This document shows positions 30,201-38,683 of a stretch of 64,000 nt of DNA, in pieces. Position 1 is the first letter of the stretch, and every line of letters begins with the position of its first letter. A model generated the notes under the pieces. It did not search any database. It saw only the letters and a program-made list of their open reading frames with translations, and was not told where the DNA came from. The translations under genes and the position numbers were made by a program. Source of the DNA: Clostridia bacterium (lineage in GTDB: Bacteria; Bacillota; Clostridia; Peptostreptococcales; Anaerovoracaceae); contig CAJTER010000009.1 of the NCBI GenBank assembly GCA_910575405.1, forward strand, positions 1 through 64,000, given 5' to 3'.

Positions 30201-32267
30201 ATGACCTATGAGGAAAAAATACCTGAATTTGCACTTCAGCCGGCAAAATCAGCCAGCGGACCGTCCGAGGATCCATTGGAAAACGACGGCTTTGACCCAA
30301 CTCCTTACGATAGACTACTAGTGACGGAGGAATACGAAGCGAATAACTCGCAAAAGGAAAATACGAAAAAAGAATTAAAAAGCGAAACAGTAGAGATAAA
30401 TGCGGAGCCAGCCGCAGTGCAGGATGCCGGCACAGAGGATAGAGAATTACTGCGTTCTGGCAAAGAGCCGGACCTGGAAACAAATTTCGAATTAAATCAG
30501 ATACAGACTTCAGCCTCAGATACAATTCCAGAGCCAGCCCAAAATCCGCTTCCAGACCAGGCTAAAAGCTCGCAGCCAGTGGACAATGCGATGCAGGAGA
30601 AGGAGCCGGAACCCATCCGCCCCGTAGTATTCCAGGCCGGAGACGCCCAGCAGGAAGGCGCTCTTCCAGCAGCCCCTGAGTCCGTAAAAATGATTCCAAT
30701 GGAAAATGCCGCCATATACAAAGAGCTAAAAATGAACATTATCTCGCAAAAGCTGGAAATGACCATCTTCGTAGAAGAAGATATCCTGGTGCCGGATATA
30801 AAGCCGGATTTAAAACAAATACTCTGCATGGACGGAAAAGCCTTTGTATCCAGCAAGGAAATCCAGATAGGGCAGGGCAGCGAAGATGGGATCCGCGTAA
30901 CTGGCGAGGTTCTGCTGCAGACTATTTACCTTCCGGAGAGCAAAGAAGAAAGCGAAGCCATTTCCATCATACAATCACGCCTTCCGTTCAAGACCGATTG
31001 GCAGGTTTCTGCATCGCCCATGTCCCACCTTTGCATCTGCGCGAATGTGGAAAAGATCGATTATACAATTATCAATGAACGAAAATTCCGCGCTAAAGTC
31101 ACCGTGGAGCTGATGCTTTCCGAATATGCGGAAAAAGAGCTGCAGATGTTTGACAGCATTCGGGGTGAGAATCTGGAGCTTTTGAAGGAAACCGTAAAAA
31201 TAAGCCACGTAGCCCTGCGCAAGGAAGACTCTGTGGAAATTTCAGAAGATCTCAAACTGAAGGACGGCAGCTTAAAGCCGGTGCGGATTCTGAAATCCGA
31301 TATTCGCGTAGTGGAAAATCACAAGCAGATTACATCGGAAAAAATGGTAATAAACGCAAACATAATGGTAAACATACTATACATGGGCGAAGAGACCATT
31401 GAGGAAGATACATACAGCAAACCCGCCTTTTTCCAGGGCAAGACTGATTTTACCCAGTTTATCCTCATGGATCAGTACGAGGATGCGGCCATGTGCAAAG
31501 TGGATTTCAACGAGGAAGAGCTGGAAGTCAAAATAAACGAAGAAGGAGACTGCTTTAGCCTCAAAGGATCGGTGAACACTTCCGTAGAAGTTCTGACCAA
31601 TATGGAAAAGGAGATGGTTACGGATCTGTACCACAGCGTCAAAGACACGACTTATGACTTCAGTGAAAACCAGATAGAGACGGTAATCGGAACGGGAATG
31701 ACGGAAACCTCGGCCAGGGAAATCCTCAATGTGCCGGAGCATACCCAGGCGGATCGAGTTATCTATGCAGGCGGCCGCATAAAAGAGAAAAAGGAAACTG
31801 TTGAACCGGGCAGAGTTATGGTAGAAGGCATTATTCTGGGAGAAGTCATCTGTCTTTCCGATGATGAAGAAAAAAAGGCCTTTGCCATAAAGCAGGATAT
31901 ACCCTTCCGAGGGGCTATGGAAATCCCCTCAGCCCAAGCGGGCATGAAGGCGGAAAGCAAAGTAGAAATCAAGGATCTGTGGTTTGATAAAATCAATGGC
32001 AAGCAGGTGGAAGTAAACGTCAGCCTGCAGGCAACAGCCGCCGCAATCAAGGTCAGCTCCTTAAAGCTTATAAAAAACCCCTGCTTTGTGGAAAACAACC
32101 AATCCGGCCGGCCATCCTCCATGGTGATTTATATTACAAAGAAAAATGATAGCCTGTGGAAAATCGCCAAAAGATACAAAATCAGAATGGACGCCATCCG
32201 GGAAGTCAACCAAATGGAAGAGGGGAGCGCCATAAAAGAAGGCATGCGGCTCCTGGTAGTAAAATAA
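30201..32267 (+). CDS. SipL-like spore morphogenesis protein (SPOCS/DUF3794 repeats, C-terminal LysM)
   Basis: About 688 aa. The first 170 residues are acidic and low-complexity. Repeated DUF3794/SPOCS modules follow (for example EEDILVPDIKPDLKQIL and later parallel segments). The C-terminal LysM domain reads IYITKKNDSLWKIAKRYK. This order matches SipL of Clostridioides difficile, which binds SpoIVA during coat assembly. Start at the ATG at 30201 behind AGAGGGGG; an upstream ATG has no ribosome site. It is followed by spoIIR, supporting a sporulation role. The long acidic N-terminus is larger than I expect for SipL. Confidence 0.78.
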   Translation: MTYEEKIPEFALQPAKSASGPSEDPLENDGFDPTPYDRLLVTEEYEANNSQKENTKKELKSETVEINAEPAAVQDAGTEDRELLRSGKEPDLETNFELNQIQTSASDTIPEPAQNPLPDQAKSSQPVDNAMQEKEPEPIRPVVFQAGDAQQEGALPAAPESVKMIPMENAAIYKELKMNIISQKLEMTIFVEEDILVPDIKPDLKQILCMDGKAFVSSKEIQIGQGSEDGIRVTGEVLLQTIYLPESKEESEAISIIQSRLPFKTDWQVSASPMSHLCICANVEKIDYTIINERKFRAKVTVELMLSEYAEKELQMFDSIRGENLELLKETVKISHVALRKEDSVEISEDLKLKDGSLKPVRILKSDIRVVENHKQITSEKMVINANIMVNILYMGEETIEEDTYSKPAFFQGKTDFTQFILMDQYEDAAMCKVDFNEEELEVKINEEGDCFSLKGSVNTSVEVLTNMEKEMVTDLYHSVKDTTYDFSENQIETVIGTGMTETSAREILNVPEHTQADRVIYAGGRIKEKKETVEPGRVMVEGIILGEVICLSDDEEKKAFAIKQDIPFRGAMEIPSAQAGMKAESKVEIKDLWFDKINGKQVEVNVSLQATAAAIKVSSLKLIKNPCFVENNQSGRPSSMVIYITKKNDSLWKIAKRYKIRMDAIREVNQMEEGSAIKEGMRLLVVK

Positions 32268-32285
32268 GCGCTAAAATAATATGTA

Positions 32286-32332
32286 TAAAAAATCCTCTCC
32301 TGTTAAGAATTAAAGTACAGGGAGGATTTTTT
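32286..32332 (+). terminator. Terminator hairpin that contains the spoIIR ribosome-binding site
   Basis: AAAAAATCCTCTCCTGT pairs with ACAGGGAGGATTTTTT with one bulge, followed by a T-run. The right arm holds GGGAGG, the only Shine-Dalgarno sequence for spoIIR. When folded, the hairpin both ends the upstream transcript and hides the ribosome site, so spoIIR needs a transcript starting within or after it. Confidence 0.65.
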
Positions 32333-32335
32333 ATT

Positions 32336-32917
32336 ATGAAACATTTTAGTATCAAGCAAAAATGCATTGTCAGTCTGATTCTGGTAATTGTAATGGGCTT
32401 TATCCTTGTATATACATATACGGATGAGCCGGAAAACGAGTACAGCGGAGTCATAAGACTGCACGTTATCGCTAACAGCGACAGCTCGGAGGATCAGAAC
32501 CTCAAACTAAAGGTGCGGGACGAAATTATTAAAGAAGTAGGGAACCTGGAAAACAGCGAAAACATTGAGGAATCCCGTAGTTATCTAAAGCGCCATCTGA
32601 AGGATATGGAAGCTGCCGCCGCAAAGGTCATAAAGGAGAACGGTAAAGAATACGATGCAAAAGCGGATATCGGGGTGCGCTGGATCCCGGCTAAAACTTA
32701 CGGCGACATGTATTTTCCCGCAGGAAACTACGAAGCTCTCAATGTAACACTGGGAAAAGGAGAAGGCCACAACTGGTGGTGCGTGTTGTTCCCGCCCCTG
32801 TGCCTCATCGAAGAAGATGAAAGCGCCATGGAGGAGCTGGGTGTTGACAAAGAAAAACAGCTCCAGGTCAAATCAAAACTCATGGAGCTGCTGAAGAGCA
32901 AAGGCAGCGAAGAGTAA
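32336..32917 (+). CDS. spoIIR: Stage II sporulation protein R
   Basis: 193 aa. One N-terminal TM/signal segment (residues 9-27) is followed by the SpoIIR core with IRLHVIANSDSSEDQNLKLKVRD and GHNWWCVLFPPLC. It is the forespore-made signal that triggers SpoIIGA processing of pro-sigma-E in the mother cell. The ATG at 32336 follows GGGAGG by 10 nt; the frame extends upstream into the sipL gene without support. Confidence 0.95.
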   Translation: MKHFSIKQKCIVSLILVIVMGFILVYTYTDEPENEYSGVIRLHVIANSDSSEDQNLKLKVRDEIIKEVGNLENSENIEESRSYLKRHLKDMEAAAAKVIKENGKEYDAKADIGVRWIPAKTYGDMYFPAGNYEALNVTLGKGEGHNWWCVLFPPLCLIEEDESAMEELGVDKEKQLQVKSKLMELLKSKGSEE

Positions 32918-32918
32918 A

Positions 32919-33818
32919 TTACAGGGGTCTTAAAATAGACCCTTCTTTTTTTAGCTCCGTTTCCACAACCTGCTGGGCAATGCGGATAAATTCCAAAATA
33001 GCGGGAGTCGTATTTTTCAGGGACTTGATAGCGAATCCCATTACACGGGAAATGTCTTCCTCAAACTCCCGAAAAACCACGTTTTCCGGCAAAAGACTGG
33101 TGTGGAGGCTGGACATAATATAAACGCCCTGATTTTCCGCCACAATGGCAATAGCCGCCGTATCGCTGGTAGTGTAATACTTGGTATTGGCCGAAAATTC
33201 CTTTTTACCAGAAACAATGCTGACAATATCGCCCCAGCCAGGCGCGGGCATAATAAAATCGCACCCATTGAGAGAGGAAACTGGAATTTTGTCATAAGCC
33301 GTAAAGGGATGATCCTTATTCATAATCAGACAAAGGGAATCCTTGAAAAGAGGATGAAACTCAAATCCCTTAATATTGGACTCAGACATAAAGCTGATAT
33401 CAATATCGCCGGATTCCAGCAAAGCGGCAAAATTTTCAAAAGGGTATTCCTGGATATTCAGTTCAATGCTGGAGTAGGCTTCGGAAAATTTGGCGATTAT
33501 TTTGGGCAGAAGGTTCACCAGCATGCTGTTTTGCGCGCCAATATAAATGGAACCCTCCATAAGTCCGTTGATGGACTTTGCCATGGACAGCATATCATCC
33601 TCTGCGTTTACGATCTTCTTAAAATAGGGGAACAACTTTTTTCCGGTGTTTGTAAGCTGCAGGCGATTGTTGCTTTTTATGAGCAGCGGAAAGCCGATCT
33701 TTTCCTCAAGAGAATCAATGATATGGGAAACCCCTGGCTGGGAATATCCCAGAGCCTTTGCCGCTTTCGTAATGCTTCCAAGTTCAATAGCCTGTATTAA
33801 AGCTCTGTATTTAATCAT
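32919..33818 (-). CDS. LysR family transcriptional regulator
   Basis: 299 aa. The N-terminal winged helix reads SITKAAKALGYSQPGVSHIIDSLE (residues 16-39), followed by a periplasmic-binding-protein-like effector domain. It is divergent from the permease/dehydratase operon that starts about 410 nt away, the usual place for a LysR activator, so it probably senses that operon's substrate or product. No clear T-N11-A box was singled out in the spacer. Confidence 0.88.
   Translation of the reverse strand: MIKYRALIQAIELGSITKAAKALGYSQPGVSHIIDSLEEKIGFPLLIKSNNRLQLTNTGKKLFPYFKKIVNAEDDMLSMAKSINGLMEGSIYIGAQNSMLVNLLPKIIAKFSEAYSSIELNIQEYPFENFAALLESGDIDISFMSESNIKGFEFHPLFKDSLCLIMNKDHPFTAYDKIPVSSLNGCDFIMPAPGWGDIVSIVSGKKEFSANTKYYTTSDTAAIAIVAENQGVYIMSSLHTSLLPENVVFREFEEDISRVMGFAIKSLKNTTPAILEFIRIAQQVVETELKKEGSILRPL
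32925..32953 (+). terminator. Terminator of spoIIR, encoded in the last codons of the convergent lysR gene
   Basis: GGGTCT-TAAAAT-AGACCC followed by TTCTTTTTTT. The stem lies inside the final codons (GSILRPL) of the minus-strand LysR gene, because the two genes converge with only one base between their stop codons. Confidence 0.7.
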
Positions 33819-34023
33819 TCTTTTTTATTACTTTCCTTAAAAATATTTAGCAGACCAATACATTTTTTTATGGGTGTATATGTGAAAATGCGATATAAAT
33901 AGTGAATTTTCAGTAATTTTCAAGCATGGCGCTATATTTAAAATTATATAATAAAAAAAGTTTGCAGGCAACATAGAAATTATTCGTTTTATCTTGGGAT
34001 CATTCGGGTGGTATAATAAAAAC
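33819..34023 (+). promoter_or_regulatory. Intergenic control region of the dehydratase operon
   Basis: AT-rich 200 nt between lysR and the operon. TATAAT at 34012-34017 is a strong -10 box. The best -35 candidate is TTTATC with 18-nt spacing, which is weak and fits an activator-dependent promoter. No other gene is seen. Confidence 0.45.
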
Positions 34024-34225
34024 ACAATCATTCATAGATTATAAATTTTAACTTTTACTTATAAAAATTCAGAGGCCGCGGACGCGGGTTCCGGACAGAG
34101 CCGGAAAGGAGGAACCATTTACAAAAGGAGACAGACCGGCAGCGCTAGATACCGTAAGTATCAACCAGAGACTAGACTAAAGCCGGATTCTGCAGGAATC
34201 GTCATACAGGTAAGTATGAGAAAGG
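34024..34225 (+). ncRNA. Structured 5' leader of the permease/dehydratase operon
   Basis: About 200 nt between the -10 box and the first gene, GC-rich unlike the sequence before it. It holds a perfect 6-bp hairpin TTCCGG-ACAGAG-CCGGAA (34089-34106), which competes with GGTTCC/GGAACC (34087 and 34111). A CCGGC/GCCGG stem (34136 to about 34186) encloses GATAC/GTATC. TCATAC-AGGTAA-GTATGA ends just before the ribosome site. The sequence matches no riboswitch consensus I remember. It looks like a regulatory leader; the ligand is unknown. Confidence 0.4.
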
Positions 34226-34234
34226 ATGGTAGAT

Positions 34235-34414
34235 ATGTCAGCTACAGATTTTGAAAAAGAAATGGAGGCGGAAATTAAACGCCGCGTAGAAATTATTGAA
34301 TCCGATGATTATGATTTCGGAGTACCATTTTCAAAAGGCAACTGGTGCCTTGTAGGAACGCTGTTTGTTATATCGGCAATTCTCATAACAATCGGCACTG
34401 TATTATCTCACTAA
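34235..34414 (+). CDS. Small single-TM protein preceding an NCS1-type permease
   Basis: 59 aa. An acidic N-terminal helix (EKEMEAEIKRRVEIIESDDY) is followed by one TM helix (WCLVGTLFVISAILITIGTVL). The ATG at 34235 has AAAGG 10 nt upstream; an in-frame ATG at 34226 is too close to it. It ends 17 nt before the permease start, so the two are co-translated. No family is recognised. By analogy with other one-TM partners of transporters it could be an accessory subunit of the permease. Confidence 0.6.
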   Translation: MSATDFEKEMEAEIKRRVEIIESDDYDFGVPFSKGNWCLVGTLFVISAILITIGTVLSH

Positions 34415-34431
34415 GGAGGAGGTGAATGTAA

Positions 34432-35868
34432 ATGTCGTCAGTTTCTAATAAAGCTGCTGAGCAGGAAGCCATATTTGGTGTAGCTCCACTGCTCCATGAG
34501 GAACGAACTTATAGCTTTTGGGATTTCTTTTTTGTAGTCAGCGGTTTCGGTATTGCAGTCTGGTGCTATTCACAGGGTGTATATATCGCTTCCCTCAATC
34601 ATTTTTCAACGATGATATGCAGTATCCTCGGGGGAAATATGTTATTTATGTGCCTCATGTGCTTAGTCATGGTACCGATTGTACGTTATGGTATTGACTC
34701 ATGGGTCTACTTCCGGGCTGTCTTTGGATATACAGGTGTCAAAATAGTTTGCATTGCAGTAGTTATTGTAAATTTCCCCTGGTATGCCATTGGCGCGGAT
34801 ATCTTCGCTTCCGCCCTTATCAGCCTGGGTTCATCCTTTGGCATCGATCTTACAGCAGTAGCATGGCGGCCAATACTGGGAGTTTTGTGCATTGTCCTGG
34901 GAACTATCGTAGCAATCGCAGGCCCTACGGCGCTAAAATGGGCCAACCGGGTTCTGGTTCCTACACTGCTGGCCGTAGCAGTCGTAATCGTATTTGCTGC
35001 CTTCAGTTCTCTTTCCGGCAGCGATCTTACAAACTTTGAGCCGGATCTGACTGCCTTTGAGAGCGCACGTCAGGCATACGGCTTTTCCCTGGAAGGAAAC
35101 ATCGCCTTTTCCATGTCTTGGATTTCCTGCATCGGTGCAATGCCGCGTCTGTGCAAGAGAGAAAGCCACGCCTACTTTGGAGCAGCGCTTTCCTATGGAA
35201 CCATGGTGCCTATCATGTGTCTCATCGGCGGGATTCTTTCGGTAGCCATGTTTTGCAGATTCGGCGTTCTGTCGGATGATCCGGTAGAAATGTACGCTGC
35301 CCTGGTGCACCCGGCGCTTGCTATTTTAGGTCTGTTCTTTATCGCCTTTTCCAGCATCGCTGTACAGGGAGTGGGCTCTTATTCCTTTGCCATTGTGCTA
35401 AAATCCATTTTCCCAAAGGTAGGTTTCAAGCCGCTGGCCTTTGTACTTGCGGCCTATGTTATCGCACTTATCCTCTGGGGCGGCGTGGCAGCTCATCTGG
35501 GACCATTCATGTCAATTGGAGGAATTATTTACGCGCCCATCATCGGTCTTCTCATCGTAGACTTCTTTATCGTCAGAAAGCAGAGATTTTCCATGCGCTC
35601 CATCTACAGGCTGGATGGAAATGAGTCCTACAAGTACCACGGCGGATTCAATTTGCTCAGCTTCATAGCCTTTGCTATTGGCGTAGTGGTCATGATTCGG
35701 ATCTATAATCCGATTACAGGTTCTGTAAACAGCGGACTCTTTTACTTTATCGGCGCATCGGCCTGGTCCTGCGTTGCGGCTGGTCTGGCTTACTATATTG
35801 GCAGCAGGCTGCCATCTATTCAGAATTATTTGCTGAAGGATCGGAGCGAGCTGACCAGAGCAAAATAA
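34432..35868 (+). CDS. NCS1/purine-cytosine permease family transporter
   Basis: 478 aa with about 12 TM helices. The N-terminal YSFWDFFFVVSGFGIAVWCYSQG segment and the 5+5 helix repeat layout resemble the NCS1 family (nucleobases, hydantoins, thiamine and related compounds). A strong ribosome site AAGGAGGAGGTG precedes the ATG. It is directly followed by the B12-dependent dehydratase genes, so it probably imports their substrate. That makes the substrate more likely a nitrogen-containing or otherwise unusual compound than plain glycerol or propanediol, which need no such carrier. Confidence 0.78.
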   Translation: MSSVSNKAAEQEAIFGVAPLLHEERTYSFWDFFFVVSGFGIAVWCYSQGVYIASLNHFSTMICSILGGNMLFMCLMCLVMVPIVRYGIDSWVYFRAVFGYTGVKIVCIAVVIVNFPWYAIGADIFASALISLGSSFGIDLTAVAWRPILGVLCIVLGTIVAIAGPTALKWANRVLVPTLLAVAVVIVFAAFSSLSGSDLTNFEPDLTAFESARQAYGFSLEGNIAFSMSWISCIGAMPRLCKRESHAYFGAALSYGTMVPIMCLIGGILSVAMFCRFGVLSDDPVEMYAALVHPALAILGLFFIAFSSIAVQGVGSYSFAIVLKSIFPKVGFKPLAFVLAAYVIALILWGGVAAHLGPFMSIGGIIYAPIIGLLIVDFFIVRKQRFSMRSIYRLDGNESYKYHGGFNLLSFIAFAIGVVVMIRIYNPITGSVNSGLFYFIGASAWSCVAAGLAYYIGSRLPSIQNYLLKDRSELTRAK

Positions 35869-35926
35869 CAGATGGTATTGGTAGTATTGAAATGATAGAA
35901 TAGTTACAAATGCTAAGGAGAGAAAG

Positions 35927-38185
35927 ATGAAAAGAAAAACAAAGAGATATGAATATCTTGACAGCCTGGAAGTAAATAAAGAATCTTTTATCCGGGAGGA
36001 TCCTTCCATTGGTCTTGTTACCATGCATTCTCCAAATGATCCAAAACCGGGAATCAAAGTAGAAAACGGACGAATTGTGGAAATGGACGGAGTAAAGGAA
36101 GCGGACTTTGATGTTATCGACAAATTTATCTCCCGCTACAGCATCGACATTTCCATATGCGAAGAAGCCATGGCTATTGACTCCATGGAATTTGCAAGAC
36201 GCCTTGTGGATATCAACGTGCCGCGTTCGGAAATTGTCCGTCTGGCAGGAGGCATGACCCCTGCCAAGGCTGTAGAAATCGTAAACTGCCTTAACGCAGT
36301 GGAAATGATGATGGCCATGCAAAAGCTGAGAACCCGTCGCACTCCGGGAAACCAGGCTCATGTCTGCAACCGCAAGGAGGATCCGGCCCTTTTGGCAGCT
36401 GACGCGGCCGTTGCCGCAGCTATGGGATTTCAGGAAATCGAAACAACACTGACCGTTTCCCGCCTGTCGCCTTCCACGGCTTTGGGCGTCCTCATCGGAT
36501 CCCAGATCGGCCATCCGGGCTGCCTGACCCAGTGCTCGGTAGAAGAGGGCGTTGAGCTGGAGCAGGGCATGAGAGGCTTTACCACTTACGCGGAAACCCT
36601 GTCCGTTTACGGTACAGAAGAAGTCTTTCGCCAGGGGGATGATCTTCCCTGGTCCAAGATGTTCCTCACAGCCGCTTACTGCTCCCGTGGTCTGAAAAAT
36701 CGCTTTACCTCCGGTGGCGGCTCCGAATGTCTCATGGGATACGCGGAAGGAAAATCCATGCTCTATCTGGAGGCGCGCTGTATCGCACTGATTCGCGGCG
36801 CAGGCTGCCAGGGTGTACAAAACGGCGGCATCGACTGCGTGTATTTTTCCAATTCCCTGCCGGCCAGCCATATCAACACCATGGCGGAAAACATTATCGT
36901 AGCCATGTGGGATCTGGAATGCGCCAGCGGCTGCGACGGATTCTGGTCCGGCTCCGTTTCCAGGAATACGTCTCACATGCTGCCTTGGATGATCACTGGC
37001 ACCGACTACATTCACTCAGGTGTAGGAACTATCACAGTTGAAGACAATAACTTCGGCGGCTCCGGCTACAACCTGCAGGATCTGGATGATGAAATTACCA
37101 TACAGAGAGACTTCCGGGTCGACTGCGCCCTCCGTTCCATTGACGAAGACGAATGGATCGAAATTCGCCAGAAAGCCGCCCACGCAATACAGGTACTCTG
37201 CCAGCAGCTGGGATTCCCGGAATACTCCGATGAGGATATCGAAAAGGTGGTATTCGCCCACTCCAGCAAGGACATTGAACGCAGCACAGCCGATAACATC
37301 GCAGTGGCGGAAACCATTGAAAAAAATAACCTTACTCTTATCGATGTAATCAAGGCATTTGCCAAAGCCGGCGAAATGGAGCTGGCCGAAAGCTTCCTGG
37401 AGCTTCTCAAGAAAAAACTCAGCGGCGACCTGCTGCAGACTGCCGCCATGTACGACCGCAATTTCGAGGTGCTCAGCGCCGTAAACAATGCAAACGATTA
37501 TCGGGGTCCTGGAACAGGCTATCGGGTAGAGGGTGAGCGCTGGGAAGAAATCAAGGAAATCCGCCAGATCATCGACGCGGATCTGCTGAAAAAAATGCAG
37601 CCGGACGAAACAAGGCCGCATATCGGCGTTAAGCTGTCCGACATCGGAGAGGCAGAGCAGGGAACGGATGAAAAGGAAGTCATTGTGGGAATCAGCCCCT
37701 CCTTTGCAAAGGATATCAACGTAACTCTCTCCGGAGCCACAGTAGGAGACGCTCTTTATGAAGTAATGGCAGGTATTGAAGAAGAAGGCATGAACTGCCG
37801 GGTTGTGCGGGTGGAAAACGAAATCGACTTAGGTATCATTGCCAAGAAGTGTTCCATGCTCAGTGGTTCCGGCATCAGCGTCTGTCTGCAGGCAAAGGGT
37901 ACGGCTGTCATCCATCAGAGAGATCTGACGCCCTTAAATAACCTGGAGCTGCTGCCTATGGCGCCGCTGATTACGCTGGAATATTACCGCAAAGCAGGCC
38001 GCAATGCCGCCCAGTACGCAAAGAATCTTTCACCGGATCCGGTTATACTGGATTGGAACTACGATACGCTGGTTGCCAAGACCCGCGCCTTCCCCAAGGT
38101 AGTTGTTATGAACCAAATTGAGAAAGCAAGCTGCCGGCCGGAGCGTAATTGTACAGATATTAAAGTAGAATTCCTGCATGATTAA
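35927..38185 (+). CDS. B12-dependent diol-dehydratase-type enzyme, fused large and medium subunits
   Basis: 752 aa. Residues 1-555 match the large subunit of propanediol/glycerol dehydratase and about 585-752 the medium subunit (EVIVGISPSFAKDINVTL). With a constant offset of +2 to PduC of Klebsiella, catalytic and substrate residues are kept: Q143, H145, E172, E223, Q298, D337 and S364. Two pocket positions differ: PduC S301 is D303 here and Q336 is G338. The enzyme needs adenosylcobalamin and removes water from a 1,2-diol-like substrate by a radical route. The changed pocket, the NCS1 permease and the lack of shell or aldehyde dehydrogenase genes argue for a different substrate. PduC alignment is from memory. 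Confidence 0.85.
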   Translation: MKRKTKRYEYLDSLEVNKESFIREDPSIGLVTMHSPNDPKPGIKVENGRIVEMDGVKEADFDVIDKFISRYSIDISICEEAMAIDSMEFARRLVDINVPRSEIVRLAGGMTPAKAVEIVNCLNAVEMMMAMQKLRTRRTPGNQAHVCNRKEDPALLAADAAVAAAMGFQEIETTLTVSRLSPSTALGVLIGSQIGHPGCLTQCSVEEGVELEQGMRGFTTYAETLSVYGTEEVFRQGDDLPWSKMFLTAAYCSRGLKNRFTSGGGSECLMGYAEGKSMLYLEARCIALIRGAGCQGVQNGGIDCVYFSNSLPASHINTMAENIIVAMWDLECASGCDGFWSGSVSRNTSHMLPWMITGTDYIHSGVGTITVEDNNFGGSGYNLQDLDDEITIQRDFRVDCALRSIDEDEWIEIRQKAAHAIQVLCQQLGFPEYSDEDIEKVVFAHSSKDIERSTADNIAVAETIEKNNLTLIDVIKAFAKAGEMELAESFLELLKKKLSGDLLQTAAMYDRNFEVLSAVNNANDYRGPGTGYRVEGERWEEIKEIRQIIDADLLKKMQPDETRPHIGVKLSDIGEAEQGTDEKEVIVGISPSFAKDINVTLSGATVGDALYEVMAGIEEEGMNCRVVRVENEIDLGIIAKKCSMLSGSGISVCLQAKGTAVIHQRDLTPLNNLELLPMAPLITLEYYRKAGRNAAQYAKNLSPDPVILDWNYDTLVAKTRAFPKVVVMNQIEKASCRPERNCTDIKVEFLHD

Positions 38186-38197
38186 GGAGGATTAGGT

Positions 38198-38620
38198 ATG
38201 AGTAAGATAACATTAAAAGATTATCCACTATATGTGAACAAACCTGAACAGATCCGGACATTGACAGGTAAAAGTCTGGACGAAATTACAATTGAGGCCA
38301 TTCTCAAAGGGGATCTGACAGAAGACGATGTGCGGCTGTCCCCACAGACTCTGGAACTTCAGGCTCAGGTAGCGGAAGCTTCCGGACGATGGTTTGTGGC
38401 AAACAACTTCCGCCGCGCCGCAGAGCTCTGCCTTGTACCTGACGATAAAGTAATGGCAATATACGATGCGCTTCGGCCCAACCGCTGCACCTTCGAGGAA
38501 ATGGAGGCCATGGCTTCGGATCTGGAAGAAAACTATAACGCAAAACTGAACGCGGCCCTGATTCGCGAAGCCGCAGAAGCCTACAGGCAGCGGGGCTTTT
38601 TAAACAAGGACGACGAATAA
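38198..38620 (+). CDS. Diol dehydratase small subunit
   Basis: 140 aa, matching PduE/DhaE-type small subunits: KSLDEITIEAILKGDLTEDD near the N-terminus, then ANNFRRAAELCLVPDDKVMAIY and LRPNRCTFEEME, the family's hallmark. AAGGAGGATTAGGT precedes the ATG, 12 nt after the large/medium gene. It completes the dehydratase hexamer. It is shorter than PduE (about 173 aa) at the N-terminus and lacks the extension that targets PduE-type subunits to a microcompartment or lowers solubility. Confidence 0.9.
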   Translation: MSKITLKDYPLYVNKPEQIRTLTGKSLDEITIEAILKGDLTEDDVRLSPQTLELQAQVAEASGRWFVANNFRRAAELCLVPDDKVMAIYDALRPNRCTFEEMEAMASDLEENYNAKLNAALIREAAEAYRQRGFLNKDDE

Positions 38621-38683
38621 TGAATAACGAATGATGAATGGCGAATGCTGAATCATGAATGACGATAAGGAAGATGAAGGACG

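Noticed and set aside
34024-34225. Cobalamin riboswitch in front of the dehydratase operon
   Set aside because: A fragment CCAGAGAC resembles a B12 box, but the other conserved blocks seen at 52434-52588 are missing.
35816-37015. 399-codon minus-strand frame opposite the dehydratase gene
   Set aside because: His/Cys/Gly-rich shadow frame; the plus strand carries all dehydratase catalytic residues.
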